Shown here piece by piece: positions 24,072 through 35,330 of a DNA stretch of 64,000 nucleotides (its first letter is position 1; each line of letters begins with the position of its first letter). Both the position numbers and the translations under genes were made by a program. This DNA comes from Marsupella aquatica (Eukaryota > Marchantiophyta). The notes beneath the pieces were generated by a model. It was not told the DNA's origin. It saw nothing but the letters and a program-made list of their open reading frames with translations, and ran no database searches. The DNA is taken from NCBI GenBank assembly GCA_973895155.1, contig OZ316895.1, positions 15,376,001 to 15,440,000 of the forward strand, in the 5' to 3' direction.

Positions 24072-24887
24072 ATGGCGATGGCGACAGCAGCAGCAGGAGC
24101 GGTGGCGGGAGCACCCCAGATGCTCACGGCGAGTTGCTGCCCAGTCGCGGCAGGAGGAGGAAAGGGCATGGTGTCGTTCGTGGGACGGCGGGGATCCGGC
24201 CGAGTGCTGCAAGTGCCATTTCTGAGGAGCAGCAGCAGCAGCAGCACTGGTAGAGGAGTAGTGCTTTCTGTGCGTGCGGCGACTGTCGTTGCGCCGCAGT
24301 TCACCACATTGAAGCCCCTCGGAGACCGCGTGCTGGTGAAAATCCAGAACATCGAAGAGAAGACCACCGGCGGAATCTTGCTCCCCACTTCCGCTCAGTC
24401 TAAACCCCAGGGCGGTGAGGTCGTAGAAGTCGGTGAGGGAAAGACAATTGGTGAGAAGAAGTTGGAGCTCAGCGTCTCAAAGGGGGACAAGATTGTTTAC
24501 TCCAAGTTTGCCGGGACCGAAGTGGAGTTCAACGGTGGAGAGTTCTTGTTGCTGAAAGAGGATGATATTGTAGGGCTTCTGACCGGCGATGACATCAAGG
24601 ACCTGAAGCCCTTGAATGATAGAGTGTTGATCAAGGTCAAGGAGGCTGAGGCGAAGTCGGCAGGAGGGGTGTTGCTCACTGACAGCGCGAAGGAGAAGCC
24701 CGTGACCGGCGAGATTATCGCTGCTGGCTCTGGTACCTATGGGGAGGATGGCACTAAGAAGCCTCTAGAGTTGGTACCAGGAAACACTGTATTGTATTCC
24801 AAGTATGCCGGTAACGATTTTAAGGGGAAAGATGGTAGTCAGTTTGTTGTTCTCAGGGCTTCCGATGTTCTCGCCGTTCTCTCGTAA
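24072..24887 (+). CDS. CPN20: chloroplast 20/21-kDa co-chaperonin (double Cpn10)
   Basis: The lid of the plastid Cpn60 chaperonin, which assists folding of stromal proteins such as Rubisco subunits. It is a single-exon 271-residue frame starting at ATG 24072 in good context (AGCCATGGC). Residues 1-68 are Ala/Ser/Arg-rich and transit-peptide-like, with VLSVRAA (65-71) as a likely cleavage region. Two GroES domains follow. The first is at about 78-171, with LKPLGDRVLVK, mobile loop TTGGILLP and LKEDDIVGLL. The second is at about 176-270, with LKPLNDRVLIK, mobile loop SAGGVLLT and FVVLRASDVLAVL. Two Cpn10 units in tandem are diagnostic of plant Cpn20. Seed-plant CPN20 genes usually have introns, so the intronless state is notable. 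No poly(A) tail or target duplication marks it as a recent retrocopy. Confidence 0.96.
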   Translation: MAMATAAAGAVAGAPQMLTASCCPVAAGGGKGMVSFVGRRGSGRVLQVPFLRSSSSSSTGRGVVLSVRAATVVAPQFTTLKPLGDRVLVKIQNIEEKTTGGILLPTSAQSKPQGGEVVEVGEGKTIGEKKLELSVSKGDKIVYSKFAGTEVEFNGGEFLLLKEDDIVGLLTGDDIKDLKPLNDRVLIKVKEAEAKSAGGVLLTDSAKEKPVTGEIIAAGSGTYGEDGTKKPLELVPGNTVLYSKYAGNDFKGKDGSQFVVLRASDVLAVLS

Positions 24888-26829
24888 ACACTTTTCTGGT
24901 CGTTTATGCGATTGAGTCATAGATTAGAATATGTGTTGCGGCTCTAGTGAAGAAGAAGCCCTGGGTAGAACAAAATGCAGGGCCATTTATATATCACTGC
25001 TAGTTTAGGTTTTTGGGTAACGCAACGGCTCTCACGGGGACGTAACGCAAGGCATTTTTCTTTGCTGAGGAAGCCGTGTGTTTCATTATTCCAGGATATC
25101 TCTCTCAAATGAAATTATGGTAATTCTCGTAACCGTTTGTGCACTGAAGTTGTGTGGACTCCCGAATTGTTACTTTATCGTCGTCTTTGCTCTGTGAAGG
25201 GCCTTCCCTTGCAGTAGATGTGTAGGTGATGTACTTGTCATCGGAATTGAAAGCTTTGATCAGTTCTCTTGTTGTCGATGTTCCCCTTTTTCAAGAGTTT
25301 GCGCAGTGCAGTGACTAGTTGACGGCTGCTGGAGGCCTCTGTGACATTTTTCAACATTTAACTTAACGAGACTGTATGTTGTAACGTAAGTTTTGTAAGA
25401 TTTTGGAATGTCACCAGTGACAATTCATTCACTTTTGAATGCTAGGAAGCGTTTGTCCTATTCGAGATGCCTACTACCAACGGAATGTAGTCTGAGCCTT
25501 GTAACCTCTCTAAGGTCTAGTCATCTGGATCCCTGGCAGCAATCTCTTGTAGATTGTTCTTAGCAGTGTGCTCAATCTCTCTGAGCAAGTTGGATAACAG
25601 ATAGTGTTCTTTCTTCTTCTTCAGTTGGCGGCGTGTTGGTGTATCTGGTAAGTCCAGCTGTTTAGATGTCCTGTCCTCTTAAATTTTTCCTGACTCTCTC
25701 GTGGGGAATTAGCCCCCGCTATTTGAGAAACTCTGCTAGTTAGCACTTTATGGTTATCCCATTCGTATCTGCGAATTCCGGCTTCTACACCGTCGAGATT
25801 AGTCTGGGACTCAAAGTCTGACAATAGAATGAATTGACTGGGAGGACTGTTCTAGTGTTTCTTTTTGCGATAGTGGGAATTCCGGTTGCCCGTTTTCCGA
25901 CTATATATCAGGAGTGATGCTCTCATTGACATTCACTTTTTCCTATCTTTTGTGTCACTGTGAGCAAGTCTTATTACGATCTCAGCTGACGGGCAACGAT
26001 GTTTTTCAAGCAAAAGAATACTTTGTGCACTGATGTGGTCACCGGATTTAGTCCAATTTTGCGCTTGATAGGCTTCCAATAATACTTCATTTTGAAAGTA
26101 CCGTCCGAAGTACTCCAATCCTGATTCCTGCATGCTTGAGATAGGTCTCCTGCGCAGACGTTTCTCTCGCAAGCCATGCATGGTCCTGTACACAAATTGT
26201 TGAAGGGTTTATTCTGCAGTACACTTGTATGTTCGACTAACAAGTGATTCATCTAGGCTTGGAGGGTATGGTCGGATGTTTGTAAGCCTGGTCAAGGTAG
26301 CGTCAAGGTAGCGTTACAAGTATTAAGAGATACAGACACATAAAACTAGTTGAGGTAAAAAATACATGTGTGGACAAGCTGTCTGCAGAGAGCACCAAGC
26401 CCCAGGCTTGCACGGCAACAATGTCATGACACAAAGATACTTCTTTAGAGTCGACGTGCCAACTTCATTCAAAGCAAATGAGGAAGAAATTTTCGAGCAT
26501 GCACTGCAATTGCGACCCAGTGTGGGAGGAGAAAATATCGCATGAAATGTCTGTCTGGATAGACCGGATCTGCGATGCATTGGTCAAATTTCTCTCCTGA
26601 GAATAACAAGGACCATCCTTCCGTTGTGTTGGTGCCTTCATAAAAACTTACTTTCTGCTCTATGAACAAGCATTTACCATGAACTTTCTTTGGCAACAAC
26701 GTAACGAAAACGATACCATGTTGACTGGTGCCTGCTGATTATGGAATTAGTCTTCCATCACCAGTCATCAAGTATCCTCATTCGACAAGTACATGTGTGT
26801 TCCGGGCAAGTAATTATTGGACCTACAGT
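24888..26829. other. Cpn20 3' flank and spacer
   Basis: About 1.9 kb of unremarkable sequence. The first few hundred bases are probably 3' UTR. Several short open frames overlap on the minus strand between 25.6 and 26.7 kb, without conserved motifs. Confidence 0.45.
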
Positions 26830-27615
26830 GCCCGGACGTTGTGTTCGAAAGTTGAAATTTTTTAGTCTTGGTAAGAAAAAGTAGTTTTAATTCAAACACA
26901 ACGTCCAAAAGTTTAAATTTTTTAGTCTTGGTAAGATAAAAGTAGTTTTAACTCAAACACAATGTCGTTTAATGGGCATTGTGTTTGAATATTCAGGGTT
27001 GTGTTTCAGTTTTACCTAATCTTGACAGCATTGAGCACAAAAAGTGCAGACGTTGTGTTCGAATATGGCATTGTGACATTGTGTTTGAATATTCAGGGTT
27101 GTGTTTCAGTTTTTCCCAATCTTGACAGCATTGAGCACAAAAAGTGCAAGTTCACAAATTACAATCAAAACATAAGCAAAGTAAACAAAAAACAGTAGAT
27201 AACCTTCACATCTTGACAATGCTAGGAGCAATATTTCCCACACACTCAATTGAAATGGCACTTGACAACTCTGCAAATAGTTACATCCATGTGCAAACCC
27301 ATAGAAATCAGAGAATGATTTTCTAAGCCGTTATTTTATTTTGTCTCACCAAATTTGGCCAAGGCTGAAATGGTCCGGAAGCATTAGCCTCTCATTCCTG
27401 CTTACACCCTAAATTCTATGCCTATCATTCCTGCTTACATCCTAAATTCATCACAATGCCTAAATTTGAACGCCACTATTCAAACACAACGCCACAAGGT
27501 AAAAAAATTCCAAAACATAGTGTCGAAACTCAAACACAACGCCCTGGTTGCACTATTCAAATATAACGCCCCATGGCCCACTATTTGAATATAATGCTTG
27601 GGCGCTGTGTTCCGG
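26830..27615. repeat. mixed-orientation repeat built on a TTCAAACACAACG word
   Basis: The 13-base word TTCAAACACAACG or its reverse complement recurs, with variation, near 26837, 26891, 26951, 26977, 27051, 27077, 27479, 27530, 27555 and 27587. Two local tandem duplications are visible: a roughly 60-bp unit (about 26848-26968, two copies sharing AAATTTTTTAGTCTTGG) and a roughly 72-bp unit spaced by 100 bp (26978-27049 and 27078-27149). TGTGTTCCGGG occurs near both edges (26795 and 27607). It could be a foldback element or a decayed satellite. Confidence 0.6.
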
Positions 27616-27636
27616 GGAAAACGGTAGTACAGCTAT

Positions 27637-27865
27637 AGCTACATATTTGTAGTGCGAGGATTCATGCAAGACCTGGGCAGTGAAAGCTCAACTGAAGTTA
27701 AGCTAGTACTTTAGCTACATATTTGTAGTGTGAGGATTCATGCAAGACCTGGCCAGTCCAAGCTCAACTTAAGTCGAGCTAGTACATATGTCTGGTGTTA
27801 CCTGGGCAGTCCAAGCTCAACTGAAGTCAAGCTAGTACTCATGTCTGGTGTTAGCTTGGGACCTT
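27637..27865 (+). repeat. minisatellite, about 76-bp unit, 2.8 copies
   Basis: Units start at 27637 and 27713, with a partial unit from 27801. The shared core is CATATTTGTAGTG, then GGATTCATGCAAGACCTGG, GCAGTCCAAGCTCAACT and AAGCTAGTACT. Diverged copies of the same unit occur at 35040-35330, on the other side of copia element B, so the array apparently predates the insertion. Confidence 0.75.
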
Positions 27866-27887
27866 ATTCAAAGTGTTTTGTCTTATT

Positions 27888-27892
27888 GAGAT
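27888..27892. repeat. target-site duplication (left) of element B, GAGAT
   Basis: GAGAT lies directly before the 5' LTR and again at 34704-34708 directly after the 3' LTR. Confidence 0.9.
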
Positions 27893-28236
27893 TGTTAGAT
27901 ATTGCTCTAGTCTTGTGACTCATGAGCTAACCACAGTTAGTCTAACTCGGGTTAGGACTTAGCTAATGTTAGCGGTAGTGCTGTTATGCATATAGCCAGG
28001 GCTGATGCCAGACCCTGGTGGAACTTAGGCTCATTGTTACGGAGCTAGTTGAGAGATAGGAAGAGCTTGTGCTGTGGATGCTTGGTATGGCCGGTCGGCC
28101 TAGAGTGCAGTAAAGCTCTTGTGTGTTCCCATGGACGTAGCCTCATGTGGAGGTGAACCACGTATCTCTCTGTGTCGACTATTGTGCGTTGGATGGTTCA
28201 TGGGCTTGCCGTTGCGAATGTCGTCTATGCTCAACA
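27893..28236 (+). repeat. element B 5' LTR (344 bp)
   Basis: It begins TGTTAGATATTGC and ends CTATGCTCAACA. It is a close match to the 3' LTR and a diverged relative of the solo LTR at 51209-51551. Confidence 0.94.
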
Positions 28237-28238
28237 AG

Positions 28239-28250
28239 TGGTATCAGAGC
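28239..28250 (+). other. element B primer-binding site (tRNA-iMet)
   Basis: TGGTATCAGAGC sits two bases after the LTR. It is complementary to the 3' end of plant initiator tRNA-Met and is the commonest copia primer site. Confidence 0.93.
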
Positions 28251-30074
28251 ATGCCTGGGAGGTGACGAGGTTTTTTCGTGATAGGTTTTTCCAGCGTTCA
28301 TTGTTGGTGGCACATTCGGAGTTTTGTCGCATGAAACTCGAATGTGTGTGGCTGAGCGGATAGGTTAGTGAGAGGGCTTTCTAACGGTGGTTAGAACTCG
28401 CCGATCGGTATCCGTGGTGCGGAGGAAATGAAGTTTGCGTCGTTCAGGGTTTATTCGTGTTCGACGGTATTTTGGGGGAGTGACCAGAGTTCACGTTTTT
28501 CAACGGTGTGAGCTGTGCGGTGCGGGAGGGATCGCACATTATAGCTTAAGTTGAAGGTTGAAGCGAGCTGGTCGTTTTGGTAGCTGGATTGCTGCCGAGT
28601 TGTTACCGAATGCGATGTGACGAGTGACGGAGGCGTTCAGGTTTTTTCACAAGCTATGGAGCTTGTTCACATCTGAACCGGGTTTCTCTTCGTGACATCC
28701 GACTCGGTGGAAGAGACGCGAAGTGCTTCGGCTCAACGGTTTGATCGCGGCGAGGCGGTCGTTTTGAGCCCGGGATTGGCATTTGACACGGAGTGAAGGC
28801 GACACGGCGGAAATTTTCTACTCTGCTGGAGCTGCAGACTGTGCCGGTGAAATTCGGCCACATTTCCCGTCGGCGGCATTCACTTTCCTCACTTAAAACG
28901 ACGGCAATTAGGTGAGTTCTTTCTTTTTGTATTCCCGGGGCGCCGGCTGAATTGAAGGTCGCAACGGGAAGGGACTGAACGGGGGCCGGGGCGCGAGGTG
29001 TACCGGCGAGGGGCAAGGCGGCGGGGCGCGCGCCGGCCGGCGCTGCGTCCCCGTTTGCGATCGCAGCTGCGACCGCGGCTGCTTTACGTATGAAGGAGGG
29101 GAAGGGAGAGGGGGAGTCGCGTAAGGGGGAGAGGAGACCGTGTGTTACAAAAAATGCAAAAATTTCCCGTTGCGACCTTCAATTCAGCCAGCGCCCCTCC
29201 CCGGCGCGCAGCGTACAATCGCCCCCCTCCCGACCTTGTATTTGGCTACCTTATACGCAGTCGCCCGACGCCCTTGCGTACTCTGTGTGCCCTTGTACTC
29301 TGCGTACACCGACACGCGTCGCGTATACGCGGATGCGCCTTTTCATACTCGTATTTTTTTGATTTAGGGCGCTTTGCACCCCTTTAGGGCCATTTTTTGT
29401 CTTTTTCTTGCCGGCTCTTCTATTGGCTGTCCCGGGACTGGTGACCCTTCGTTTTAATCGCTCCGACAGGGGGAACGGCCCCCTGTGAGACCTGTCGGAC
29501 TGTGGGTGAATATTCCCAAAAAACATAGAGCTATTTTTCGGCCGTCCGACAAAGATTCTATCCGCCGAACGGTAACTTTTTTGGTTCTTTTTCGGCGAGG
29601 ACGTTGCCACTGGAGTTAGCAACGCGGCACACCGATCACATTGCGATTCCGATGACGGGTTGTACTTGGTATTTTGGTTATTCTCCGAGGTGGTCAAAAC
29701 AGGGGAGTTTCCCAAGGTTTTACCCACCCCGACCAAAAATTGAATAACTTTTCCATTGGATTTCAATTTTGATTTCGGCTTTTAGTATTGGACTCCTAGC
29801 TTCGTGGGCTACGCGGCGGTGTTGAGTTTTGAGTTTTGTGAGAAGTTTCAAAAAAAGACGTTTTTTTGTGATTGATTCATATGAGTGACTCGGAGGATAC
29901 TGGAAGAATTGGCGTCGGTGGAGCTTCAGGATTGCAATAGTCAGACGGAGAGTCTGAGGAGGAGACGCTACCGTTTGAGGAAGAACTAGTGACACCAGTT
30001 GATCACCGGTGTGGCGTGCAGTGGAGGAAGCTGTACTACTACCAGAGCTGTCGGTAGTAGGGAAGAAGAGGGAG
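28251..30074 (+). other. element B long leader with GC-rich inverted repeat
   Basis: About 1.8 kb lies between the primer site and the gag ATG. A 34-bp inverted repeat (28937-28970 and 29164-29197, one mismatch) encloses about 190 bp that are extremely G- and C-rich near 28980-29070. Short open frames in this segment reflect base composition rather than genes. The leader RNA should be strongly structured, possibly for packaging or for translation control. Confidence 0.7.
28937..29197 (+). repeat. 34-bp inverted repeat, about 190-bp loop
   Basis: The left arm 28937-28970 contains CTGAATTGAAGGTCGCAACG. The right arm 29164-29197 contains its reverse complement CGTTGCGACCTTCAATTCAG. One mismatch (C/T) was seen over 34 bases. 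Confidence 0.85.
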
Positions 30075-33000
30075 ATGGCTAGATTTGGAGGAGTGAAGTT
30101 TGAGGTGGAGAAGTACGATGGTCGTACTGACTACTTGCTGTGGGAGAAGCAAGTGAAGGGTGTTCTACGAGCCATGGGCTTAGCTCATCTGCTCTCTTCG
30201 CGAGAGCAATATGATGGAGAGGAGGAGATTTCTGTGAGATAGTGGAGACAGGAGCAGGTGATTGTTGTCAATGCAGTAATGCTATATCTCAAGCCGCACA
30301 TCATCAAGCAACTGGATGATTATGCGGATTGCGCGTCACTGTTCAAGGCTCTAAGAGAGAAGTACTACCGGGAAGATGCGTCAGACCGGCTGTACAAGAA
30401 GTCTCTCTTGATGAGCCTCGGGCTCAAGGAAGGGAGCAAGATGCAGGATCACCTGGATGAGTTTGATAGTCTAGCGGTGGATCTGTCAAACCTGGGAAAA
30501 AGAGTTGAAGATGAGGATAAGGCCTTGCTTTTGCTAAGCTCCTTACCGCCGTCTTATCAGGGCTTGAAATAGGTTCTCTTGTACAGAGATCTGAAGTCCA
30601 TTTCGTATAATGAGGTGGTGAGCTCATTACTGTCTGATGATGCTCAGAAGAAGCTGGGTCAATCATAGACAGCATCTTCTTCTGGCACTGCGCTCAATGT
30701 GAACAGGGGAAGAGCAGCGCAGCGCACGAATGGACAGAACAGGTTTAGATCTACATCACGGGGGAGATCTAAATCCAGAGGGAAATCGCAAGAGAGAAAG
30801 CCTCTTGCATGTTGGAATTGTGGCAAGTCTGGCCACATGAAAAGGGATTGTCGAGTAAAGGTCCCTACTGCCTTTGCTAACGCGGCATCGAGCTCGCATG
30901 AGGTAGATTTACTCGATGATGATGACATATTGTGATGTCAAGGTTATGCTCTCAACGTAGTGTCAAATCCAGGTAGTGATGAATGGATTCTAGATAGTAC
31001 ATGTACTTTTCACATTTGCTCTAGAAGAGATTGTTTCAGTTCTTACACGGTTTCCAATGGGTCAGTGTTGATGGGAAATGGAATCCCATGTCAAGTTGTT
31101 GGACTTGGATCTGTGAGATTTCAGATGTTTGATGGTGCTGTGAGAACATTGAGGAATGTGAGACATATTCCCAGTATGATGAAAAATATCATTTCACTTG
31201 GAGTTTTAGAGGCAAATGGCCATCAGTGGAGTTCTGCTAATGGTGTCCTTCAGGTTTCAACTGGTACTAAAGTTGTATTGAAGGGAAAGAGACATTGCAA
31301 TCTATACGTTTTGGAGGGCAGTGTAGTTTATGATCAAGCCAATGTAACCTTATCTCATGAGGAGACGGCCCGCCTGTGGCACTTTCGTTTGGGTCACATG
31401 CGTGAAAAAGGTTTGGCTATTCTTCAGAAAAAAGGATTACTTTCTAATTTGCAATCTTGTAAGTTGGAATTTTGTGAGCACTGTGTGCTAAGGAAGCAGC
31501 ACAAGAAACCCTTCGAAGTTGGAACTCACACCAGCAAGGAGGTACTTGAGTATGTACATAATGATGTGTGGGGTCCAGCCCCTACTCCCTCACATTCTGG
31601 ACGGTTATACTATGTCACGTTCATAGACGATTACTCAAGGTATGTGTGGATATACTTTCTACACAATAAGTCTGATGTTTTTGTCACTTTTAAGGAGTGG
31701 AAAGCCCAAGTTGAGAATCAGACTGGTAATAAGGTGAGATATCTTTGATCGGATAACGGCGGTGAATACAGTTCCAAGGAATTTGGAACGTATTGTAAGG
31801 AGCAGGGGATTACCCGCCATCTCACAACAAGTTACACTCCTCAGGAGAATGGTATTTCTGAGAGACTCAACCAAACTATTGGACCGCTCGAGGAGTATGT
31901 TGAGTCAATCATGCTTACCACATGAGTTTTGGGCTGAAGCTGTCAACACTACAGCTTATTTGGTAAATTTTTCTCCATCAAGTTCTATTGGATTCAAGAT
32001 GCCATTTGAAATGAGGTACGGGCGTCCAACAGATTACTCACATCTGAGGATTTTTGGATGTGATGCTTATGTGCTTACACCTTCCCAGCTCCGATCCAAG
32101 CTGGAGTCCAAGTCGAAGAAGTGCATTTTTCTTGGCTATCAGAAAGGTGTGAAGGGTTATAGGTTATGGGATCCAGTAACCTATAAACTAATTGTCAGTA
32201 GAGATGTGTCCTTTAATGAATCCAGATCATCAAAGGAGGGGGAGAGTTCTCAGGACTCCCATACTGACAAGGGGAAATCTCTTATCCCGAACCGGGTTGA
32301 GGGGGAGATTAGTCATGATGCAGTTCATGACAGGAGAGATGGAGAAGCTCCGGGCTTGGAGCTGGTTCCTATGATGGAACAAGAGGAGCAGATTGTTTTT
32401 GGGATACCTCAAATTCAACCAGCAGCAACAGCAGATCAGCCTGAGTCATCTACTAGAAGAACTTCCAATCGTTCTACTAGAGCTCCTACCAGGTATGATC
32501 AATGGGCAGACTCATCTAAGCTAGATGATATTGACATTGCACCTGATGATGATGACATGGCTTTGATCTTGGAAGAAGGAGAGCCTTCTTTGTATAGTGA
32601 GGCTTGTGCTTCATAGCAGAAGCATGAGTGGAATGTAGCAATGCAGAGGGAGTTACAATCTTTGAGTGACAACAAGACATGGGAGCTGGTGGAGCTTCCA
32701 AGAGGTCAGCAAGTGGTGGACAGCAAGTGGATTTACAAGTTGAAGGATAGTCCTTCAGAGGGTGGAGACAAGATCTACAAGGCAAGGCTTGTTGCCAAGG
32801 GATTCACTCAGGAGAAAGGAGTGGATTACAATGAGGTCTTTTCACCGGTGGCTAAGTATTCCACAATTCGAATCTTGTGTCAGCTTGTTGTGTTTTTTAA
32901 TCTGGTGATAGATCAGATGGATGTTGTTACTGCTTTTCTCTATGGCAACTTGGAAGAGATGATCTTCATAAGACAGCCACTAGGCTTTATGAAGAAGGGC

Positions 33001-34152
33001 CAAGAGAACTTAGTTTGCAGATTGCTCAAGTCTTTGTATGGATTGAAGCAGTCTCCCAGACAGTGGAACAAGCGGTTTGATGATTTCATGTTTGCTCAAG
33101 GTTTTACAAGGATGGTGTATGATCCTTGTGTGTATACGAAATCAGTCAAGAATGATGTATTTGGTTTCATCATTCTGGTGATCTATGTGGATGACATGTT
33201 GATTGTGGCTAAAGATTAATCTGAGGTTGACAGTCTCAAGGCGAAATTGAGTGCTGAATTCAGGATGAAGGATCTTGGTAAGGCCAAGAGGATCTTAGGG
33301 ATGGAGATTTTTAGGAACTCTGATACTGGACAGTTGTGTTTGAGTCAAGGCCAGTATGCGAGGAAAGTACTTGCACGATTCAACATGGAAAACTGTAAGC
33401 CAGTGAGTATTCCTTTAGCTTCACATTTCAAGTTATCATCGGCTTTCTCTCCTACGGATGTTGTGGAGAAAGGTCTGATGGCTAAGATTCCTTATGAGAA
33501 GGCAATAGGCAGTCTGATGTATTTGATGACTTGTACTAGGCCTGACTTGGCCCTAGCGATGGGCAAGGTTAGCAGATTCATGTCAAATCCAAGGAAGGTA
33601 CACTGGGAAGCTGTGAAATGGATTCTCAGGTATGTGAAGGGAACACAGGACTATGGATTACTATTTGATGCGAGATCAAACAGAACGTTAGTTGGCTATG
33701 TAGATTCTGACTATGGAGGCTTTCTGGATACAAGGAGGTCTACAAGTGGGTTTGTATACACTCTTGGAGGAGGATGTATCAGTTGGAAATCTACCTTGCA
33801 AAAGTGCATATCTCAGTCTACTACAGAAGCAGAGTATGTTGCGGCAGTTGAAGCAACAAAGAAAGCAATTTGGTTGGATAAGTTGATCGCGGAGATGGGT
33901 TTAGAGCATGGAAAAATGACTCTAAACTGTGATAGTCAGAGTGCTCTTCACTTGGCTGCTAACCAGGTGATAGATAGCAGGGTGAAGCACATTGATATTA
34001 GGTACCATTTTATCAGGCAAGCAGTGTCTGATAAAACTTTTGAGCTAGTCAAGATTGATGGAAAGCTCAATCCCGCTGATGCCTTTACCAAAGTGATTCC
34101 TTTGGAGAGTTTCTCAAGACACCGTGCTACTTTGCAGGTTTTGCAGTTGTAG
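30075..34152 (+). pseudogene. element B gag-pol, broken by seven stops and one frameshift
   Basis: The frame starts at ATG 30075. Stops interrupt it at 30240 (TAG), 30570 (TAG), 30666 (TAG), 30933 (TGA), 31746 (TGA), 32614 (TAG) and 33217 (TAA). The phase changes near 31880, consistent with loss of two bases. Domains: UBN2-type Gag; zinc knuckle CWNCGKSGHMKRDC at 30810-30851; protease WILDSTCTFHI near 30982; HHCC (LWHFRLGH ... CEHC) and integrase core (DNGGEY near 31750); reverse transcriptase with YVDD at 33184-33195; RNase H ending at TAG 34150-34152. The protease active site reads DST where DSG or DSA is usual. Several stops are explicable as C-to-T or G-to-A changes, for example TGA at 31746 where Arg (CGA) is expected. 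Confidence 0.93.
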
Positions 34153-34347
34153 TGCACGTAGAGTTATTTAGCAATGTGTGACTATTTGTATATGGATTAC
34201 TCATTCCTGTATGGCTACGGCTTAGTTCTAGTTAACCCTTAGTTAACCCTTGTGGTTTTTAGGGGGAGACCTGGTTTGGTGATTGTCTAGAACTTCCCGC
34301 TGAGGATTCCATATGGTAGCATTTAGTCCAGTCCCCAAGACAAGAGT

Positions 34348-34359
34348 CAAGGGGGAGTT
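34348..34359 (+). other. element B polypurine tract
   Basis: CAAGGGGGAGTT immediately precedes the 3' LTR, the expected plus-strand primer position. Confidence 0.8.
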
Positions 34360-34703
34360 TGTTAGATATTGCTCTAGTCTTGTGACTCATGAGCTAACCA
34401 CAGTTAGTCTAACTCGGGTTAGGACTTAGCTAATGTTAGCGATAGTGCTGTTGTGCATATAGCCAGAGCTGATGCCAGACCCTGGTGGAACTTAGGCTCA
34501 TTGTTACGGAGCTAGTTGAGAGATAGGAAGAGCTTGTGCTGTGGATGCTTGGTATGGCCGGTCGGCCTAGAGTACAGTAAAGCTCTTGTGTGTTCCCGTG
34601 GACATAACCTCATGTGGAGGTGAACCACGTATCTCTTTGTGTTGACTATTGTGTGTTGGATGGTTCATGGGCTTGCCGTTGCGAATGCCATCTATGCTCA
34701 ACA
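34360..34703 (+). repeat. element B 3' LTR (344 bp)
   Basis: Same length as the 5' LTR. The differences, many at CpG or former CpG positions, are all transitions. It is followed directly by the GAGAT duplication. Confidence 0.94.
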
Positions 34704-35039
34704 GAGATATCTATGTATTTTTGTTTCAATTTATTTTAGACCCACCATGTTTTTTGAACAGTATTCACAATAGTTCAGAAGTTAAATAGTTGCCTACTAA
34801 AAAAATGACACGGAAGGATGGAAGCGGGACCAACACACCTTTTGGGGGGGGATTGCACACTTTGAGGTACCTCAAAGAATATTAGTTTTCTCAATTATCT
34901 AGATACCACAGTACTAAAATCATTTTATTACCATTTGGGGGAGATTGCTTAAAGTTGGAGCAACCCTAACCCTGTGACTCTATGCTTGTCATGAGAAAAT
35001 TAATCCTGGGTAGTCCCAAAGTGACCTAATGTGGAGCTA

Positions 35040-35330
35040 GTACTATCTATGTTTCCATATTTCTAATGTGAATTCATCCACACTCGGGCAATCCAATGCT
35101 CAACTGATCGATGTGAAGCTACTTTACACCTATTTGTAGGGAGAAAATTACTTTAACACATGGGCACCATGTTCAAGTAACGCAAATTTTGTACCCATCT
35201 GGCTCCATATTTGTGGTGATGGAATTTGTCCACCACCTTGGCAGTCCCAAGGTCAAGTAATGTGAAGCTAGTACTCATGTAGTGGATCCATATTTGTAGT
35301 GAGAGAATTCATGCATGCCAGACCCTGAGC
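35040..35330 (+). repeat. diverged minisatellite copies (same family as 27637-27865)
   Basis: At least three degenerate units share CCATATTTGTAGTG, GAATTCATGCA, GGCAGTCC, TCAACTGATGTGAAGCTAGTACTCATGT and similar words with the array left of element B. The orientation is the same. The array therefore extended across the insertion point or was duplicated around it. Confidence 0.65.

Larger units (their letters stand above)
27893..34703 (+). mobile_element. full-length Ty1/copia retrotransposon, element B (6,811 bp, Tnt1/Tork-like)
   Basis: It has 344-bp LTRs (27893-28236 and 34360-34703), TG...CA ends, a GAGAT target duplication, a tRNA-iMet primer site at 28239-28250 and a polypurine tract at 34348-34359. 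Integrase precedes reverse transcriptase. RNase H carries the KHIDIRYHFIR motif typical of the Tnt1/Tork lineage. By eye the LTRs differ at 12 positions (about 3.5 percent), all transitions, so this is older than element A. Seven in-frame stops and one frameshift inactivate it. Confidence 0.95.

Noticed and set aside
24072-24887. Cpn20 as a processed pseudogene
   Set aside because: The frame is intact with a transit-peptide-like N-terminus and both mobile loops. No poly(A) tail or target duplication is visible.
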